Source: Pohlia nutans
Taxonomy: Eukaryota > Streptophyta > Bryopsida > Bryales > Mniaceae
Direction: 5' to 3'
DNA length: 64,000 bases
Assembly (NCBI GenBank): GCA_022496805.1
Contig: CM040103.1
Coordinates: 5,846,001-5,910,000, forward strand
Within the stretch, counting starts at the first letter, position 1. Each line of letters opens with the position of its first letter. Of the stretch, positions 59,301-64,000 are shown piece by piece. Made by a program: the position numbers and the translations under genes. Under the pieces are notes generated by a model that worked only from the letters and a program-made list of their open reading frames with translations, made no database searches and was not told where the DNA came from.

Positions 59301-62300
59301 AAAGATTGGTTACAGATGCTTCCACAGTAGGGCGCTAATCATATGATAATTTTCTTCAAAGTTCTATCTAACTGATTGTTACTCGTATTTCTTTTTTAGG
59401 TCGTTTAAAGGCCTTGCTTACGGTGTTATTTTTGGAAGTAAGCAGGCACAAAGAATAAGAGAGGAGAAGGACGCCATGGAACGCACAAGCACTGAGATTG
59501 CTCTGCAGGTATCTGTCATGATAATGAATGCACCATAGGAGCAATGGAGTGTGCTTGTTTTCCTTTCTATGTCCTCTTATCTCCCATGCCTGTCCTGGAA
59601 TGTGACTATTATTCCTTGTCGTTTCCACCCCATTCATGGATGGCAAGCATATTTGCGTAGATTTACAGCGTTTCCTTCAAAACTATGTAGATGGTTTTTC
59701 TTATCTTTTGAAATATGAGTTTCACTGGAGCTCATATTGCAAGGCGGTGTGGCTTGCAGATGGTTGAGCTTAAGCAAATTCAGAAGCAGCTTGAAAAAGA
59801 GAAGGTGCTTTTCTGAATTTTGGCTCTTTTGGCTGAGGATTTAATAGTTATTGATGAGTCAAGCATTCAGTTGTATCGATGGTAAAAATACACCAAACTG
59901 TGAGCCGCGAATGACTTAAATGTGTGCATGAGAGGGTACTATGGCATCTTTCTGATATTTTAGGATATTTTTTCTCTTGAGTGGACGAGTTATTATTGCT
60001 GCATTTGAGATCACTAACTTTCTCTTCCTGTGTACTACAGGCAGCTCTTCTAGCACTGAAAGCAGATTTGTCTGCCAAGGAGAGAAATTTGCCGGAGCAG
60101 GATTGTGTTGAAGCTGCCGCAACTACCGTAACAGTCAAGGTAGAAATAGAGGAGCCAGTAATAAATCCGTGTAGAGAATGCGGTAAGAGTTGTACCTTTG
60201 AATCAGATGCAAGACCGAGCAACATTCAAAACCAAGAACCAAAAATGGCCAGGGATGTTCCCTCCATTTCAAAATTCTCGCCTGTGGCTAGTAAGAGGAA
60301 CTTTGAATCTGTGAAAGTCGAGCATGTGACTTCAGGAAGTGATGCTGCTCACCGAGATAAAAGTAGGCTTGATGACAATTCCAGTAAGTGCATATTTTCT
60401 GACAATGCAGAGTTTGAAAGCTTTTTTCTTGTGATCGGATAAGTGTGGTTCGGACTACAGTGATGATGATAGTATCGAAGAGCTCTGGTAAGGGCATGGC
60501 ATAATTTGCAATATATAGCTGGTTGAGTATTTTTGCAGGCGCATGGAATTTAAATGACATGCTGGGAAAAGAATTAACCCTTGAACCAGAATCTCATGAA
60601 ATACGATTGAAATTGTACGATTCTGAATTAGTTCTCGGTTTTTTTTTTCAGGTGAGGATGGCATGGATGACCTCCCATTGGCCCGTAGACTGAAATCACA
60701 GCGGGTGGAGAAAAGGAAAGAAATGAAGGGAGTGGGGGAGAAAACAATGCAGCAGGAGGATTCCAACGTGGATTCATCAGGAAGACGCAAGTCACTGCCT
60801 CACGACATTCATATGAAGAGAAACAAAGTGTAAGTGTGACTGAGTGATACTTCCTTTGGAGATTTTTGGGTACTGATATTTACGTCACAGTATCGTCTGA
60901 TGGGACGAAGGATCTATGTAACATAAGGATCCAGTTTGTAACCTTCCTAGATAATCTTGTGACACATTTTTTTTGGGTCTTTGTTGAGTTGATATGAGTT
61001 CTGTTGCACCACGACGCGTTGCATTTTGAGATTATTGCCGGCATTACTTATTACGAACTGGATGCATAATGGGCGGCTCATTTGTAGAGGATACTATTTG
61101 CGTCATTTTATTTAATATATGTAGGAGTGTGATTTTTAAGAGCTGTATAAAGATGTGGAGAGAGCTTTGGGTACAAGAGCCAAGTCTGTTGAAATCAAAT
61201 TTGTATCACTATGTACGAATTGCATATGCAATTTCAAAGTGGGAGTTGTAGACCACTATAAGTGACTGTAGACAACCCCATTTCGATTCAAAGATGAGTA
61301 ATCATAGACGTTTAGCAAAGTCATTCTTGTACCACTTGCTAATAAGTCAACTGAGTGTATGAATAGATGAGTTGTTAGTTGGTAACAAGGGTCAGTGTAG
61401 GAGACGGGATCAGACCCCTAACTGTTTAGTATCCTCTGCCTTACCGATGACAGATCAGAGAGTGATTCAATAGTAGTGCCTCTTCAAGTAAATAAGAGCT
61501 TTGATCACACCTGAGACCCAGTGGTTATTTTGATTTTATGGCTATGCAGGCCGATTGAAGTTGCCCTTCAGGAAGATGCACCCGGCCTTCTGGAGGTAAG
61601 TTCCTTCTGTTTCCTTGTTTCGCAAGATTTTGTTGCAAGGTTAGGCGGCAGGATTCAGGCCTCAGGAATATTTGAGCTGTCAGCTCTAATCCTGTAGAGG
61701 AGTTAAGGTGAAACCCCTCACGACTTCAGAGTCGTGTCACGAATAACACCACCGTCAGCGTTTTGATAAACTCTTTGTTGACGCTCTGCTTGGTCAGTGT
61801 AGGCCTTCTAATGTCTAAAGGAAATACTAGTTTGCCAACAGTGCGAGTGTGACCTATCCTCTTTGCCCTTGGTGTCTTCTGGTATTTGTATTACTTGCGT
61901 GGACACCTCTTTTCAAGTCACACTTCCTAAGCTGAAGTTGCCGCTTTTTTTTATCATAGGAACCTTATGGTAAGTACCTAAACGTAGAAGCATAAAATCT
62001 GACTAATTTACTTGGATTTGCAGCAATTGGAAGAGAAAGGGCTGCTTGAAGATATAAGTGTCTATCAGGACATGGGCCCTGATGATTCATTAACTAGTGA
62101 GAGCCCTGCAAGCGAGTTTGGACAACTTGAAGGTGTTATTGGCAAGGTACGGTGCAAGCTTAAATCACTGGTGCACTGTGGAAAGTACCAGCTCAAAGTC
62201 TTCTATCTAGTATTTAACTTGGCTAATTTGGTGCATGTGTGTAGCTTTGGGGATCAAGTGCAGGACTTGCAAAGGATCTTATACCTATAAAAGGACAGGG

Positions 62301-63873
62301 ACAAGGGTCAGGCAACATGCCGCGTTACTGCCTTGCCTGTTTATTGTCATTGATTGAGCAGGCACTTTTCTGACCTATGTCTACGCCCTCTTTGTTGTTA
62401 GGCCTGGTCATGTATTTAGAAAAGTATTCAATATTGAGTGTGATGCTCTATTTATTTTGGACAGTATGCTTTGTTAAAAATTTCAATTTCTAATAACGTT
62501 TGCAATCATAGTTGGATGAAGTTTTGCAGGATAACCTTATAGAGTGGGTTTCAAAGGATTAAAATTTCTGAAATTTTTCTGTTGAAATGGCAGACGAAAC
62601 TATTGCGTAAGCGAAATTGGCCAGTGGAATGGGGCTGGTGTAGACGTCTGCGTGCATTTCTTTTTGTTTTTGAAAAACACAATAGGTAATTTCTCAGTGA
62701 GCCCTTCAAAACTGACCGACTTGTAGCGATTTTATCTCATTGTTATTGTATTTTTTTTGTATCCAATGGATTTGTGAGTCAACGAGTATGCTCTCGCGTC
62801 TCTGGATCATCTTTTTAGTTCGTATTTAGGATTGTTTAGTTTTGTTATCCTCTCTTTTTAATCGGTATTACCATTTGTAGGATTGTACTGGAGCGCCCTG
62901 AGTATGGATATGCCACCTATTTTTTCGAGTTGGTTCAGCGAGTACCTGTAAAGTGGCAAGTGCAGCGATTGATCACTGTCATGAGTGTCGCATCAACCGG
63001 TCGTGCAGCTCTTTTGTATAACCGTCAGCTAGTGGTAAACCAATCCTTTCGACTTTGGATGATCCATATTGGGCAATCTGATTAGCGATGACTAACAACG
63101 CTCACTATGCCATGTCGTAACACCCAAGCACCCAAAATAAAAATTGAAAGTCCAATTTTGGAAGCTCTTAGTCCATTAGAGTAACTTCCAAATAATATTT
63201 TTAACGTTCAAAAAGGAAGGGCATGAATTCTTCTTTCTATAGATACATTTTATTACCTTTCTTGAGGCTTCCTAAATGATTCATTTCAACTCCTCTGGAT
63301 ATGGACGCGGCCACTTTTGACCATTTGTGCACTATACTTTCTTTCAATTAAAAAGCTTACTTATCTTTATGAACGTGAGGAGCTGTTGTGCTAAGAAAGT
63401 GTTGCTTTGAAACAGGTGGGTACCGATCTCACAGACGAGGAAGCAGCTATTTTGGAAGACTATGGATGGAACCGCAGCAGTGGATTGGGTTCTCTTCTCA
63501 ATTTCTACGATCGTGTGGTACACGACTACAATAAGGGACAAGATCCAGCTGAGCTTGGAAACGATTGGAAGCAAAAAATAGGGAAGCTTCTCAAGGATGG
63601 ATACGATCAAGGCAGCATCTTGGCAACTTCCATACCAAGGAAGTCGGTAAGGGGACTTCGAAACACTTCGAGTGATATTGAACCTTGCTCAGGGCCGAAA
63701 ATGAAGGCTGAGCCATTTTGACACCCAAACCTTGTACAATGAGTATCCATGTCATCATATGTAGGATCTCACAACCAGCTCAGGTTCTAATTACTACCTG
63801 AAGCGCGAAAGTTTGTACAGACCACTGGGAATCCAGTCATCACAGAAGCATGTGAAGAGAATCATTCCGGCAG
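56317..63873 (+). CDS. Intron-rich conserved plant gene of unknown function (3' end outside window)
   Basis: Phase-consistent exons: 56317-56869, 57742-57937, 58041-58170, [gap], 59400-59508, 59760-59804, 60041-60383, 60652-60829, 61550-61595, 62024-62146, 62245-62361, 62594-62685, 62881-63034, 63416-63646, 63765-63873. The protein starts with a basic, PPGF-repeat region (PPGFDKSAPGF, KPPGFDYS). A long coiled coil (EKEQSFTESAINKEALEEEK; QMVELKQIQKQLEKEK) and a CRECGKSC cluster follow. The C-terminal globular region has RYCLACLLSLIEQ, WPVEWGWCRRLRAF, LERPEYGYATYFFELVQRVP and ILEDYGWNRSSGLGSLLNFY. The exon at 58041 ends in phase 0 but 59400 needs phase 2, so one exon in between is unplaced. The intron after 62361 appears to start GC. 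I do not recognise the family. The basic and coiled-coil composition suggests a nuclear or scaffold role, which is inference. Confidence 0.8.
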
Positions 63874-64000
63874 GTAAGTGCTTTTCAATTGTAGCTTTTC
63901 TGCAGGTTTAGCAAAGCTTAACTGCTGTAGTCTATTGGACAGAATGCTTATAGACGAAAAGGTTTTTCCGCATAGAAGTGTACGAGAAGTGTTCGTATGA

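Noticed and set aside
60572..60590. TTAACCCTTGAACC in an intron of the last gene, resembling a TTAA element end
   Set aside because: No matching right end or interior similarity was found nearby.
1..64000. CRISPR arrays, bacterial operons, tRNA or rRNA genes
   Set aside because: None seen. The regular short repeats present are minisatellites without unique spacers, and the gene structure is eukaryotic.

Overview
This is nuclear DNA of a land plant. The evidence is AT-rich intergenic sequence, genes with many short exons and GT-AG introns, an A-type cytochrome P450, a plant pectate lyase, a hAT transposase relative, a LINE fragment, a SINE and a Stowaway-type MITE. The P450 and lyase sequences look divergent, so a non-seed plant such as a bryophyte is possible, but that is a guess.

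Layout. 1-9 kb: AT-rich DNA, two 21-bp minisatellites and a decayed hAT transposase gene split by a 1.4-kb foldback element. 9-14.4 kb: a dense field of non-autonomous transposons. 14.4-20.4 kb and 29.1-34.2 kb: two copies of a tandemly duplicated block, each with a four-exon P450. Copy 1 is intact (534 aa predicted). Copy 2 has a one-base frameshift and a changed splice donor. 20.4-29 kb and 34-46 kb: transposon-rich DNA, including a kelch/F-box-like pseudogene (39.6-41.8 kb) interrupted by MITEs and a three-level nest (42.6-44.6 kb) holding the second foldback element. 46.2-48.9 kb, minus strand: a three-exon secreted pectate lyase with an acidic repeat extension. 49-55 kb: AT-rich transposon field. 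55.2-64 kb, plus strand: an intron-rich gene of unknown function that runs off the window.

The most striking content is about 16 short elements flanked by TTAA, with CCCYTWAACG-like terminal inverted repeats, in several sequence families and covering roughly 13% of the window. Two insertions can be compared with related unfilled sites inside this window. Both comparisons support exact insertion at a TTAA-like tetranucleotide, the hallmark of piggyBac-type transposition. Most copies also carry a small hairpin near one end. No transposase for them is present here. The P450 duplication, the nested transposons and the pseudogenes give internal before-and-after pairs that define the boundaries of several other elements.

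The genes do not form an obvious pathway. The P450 and pectate lyase would act in specialised metabolism and cell-wall remodelling, and the last gene looks like a nuclear or coiled-coil protein of unknown role.
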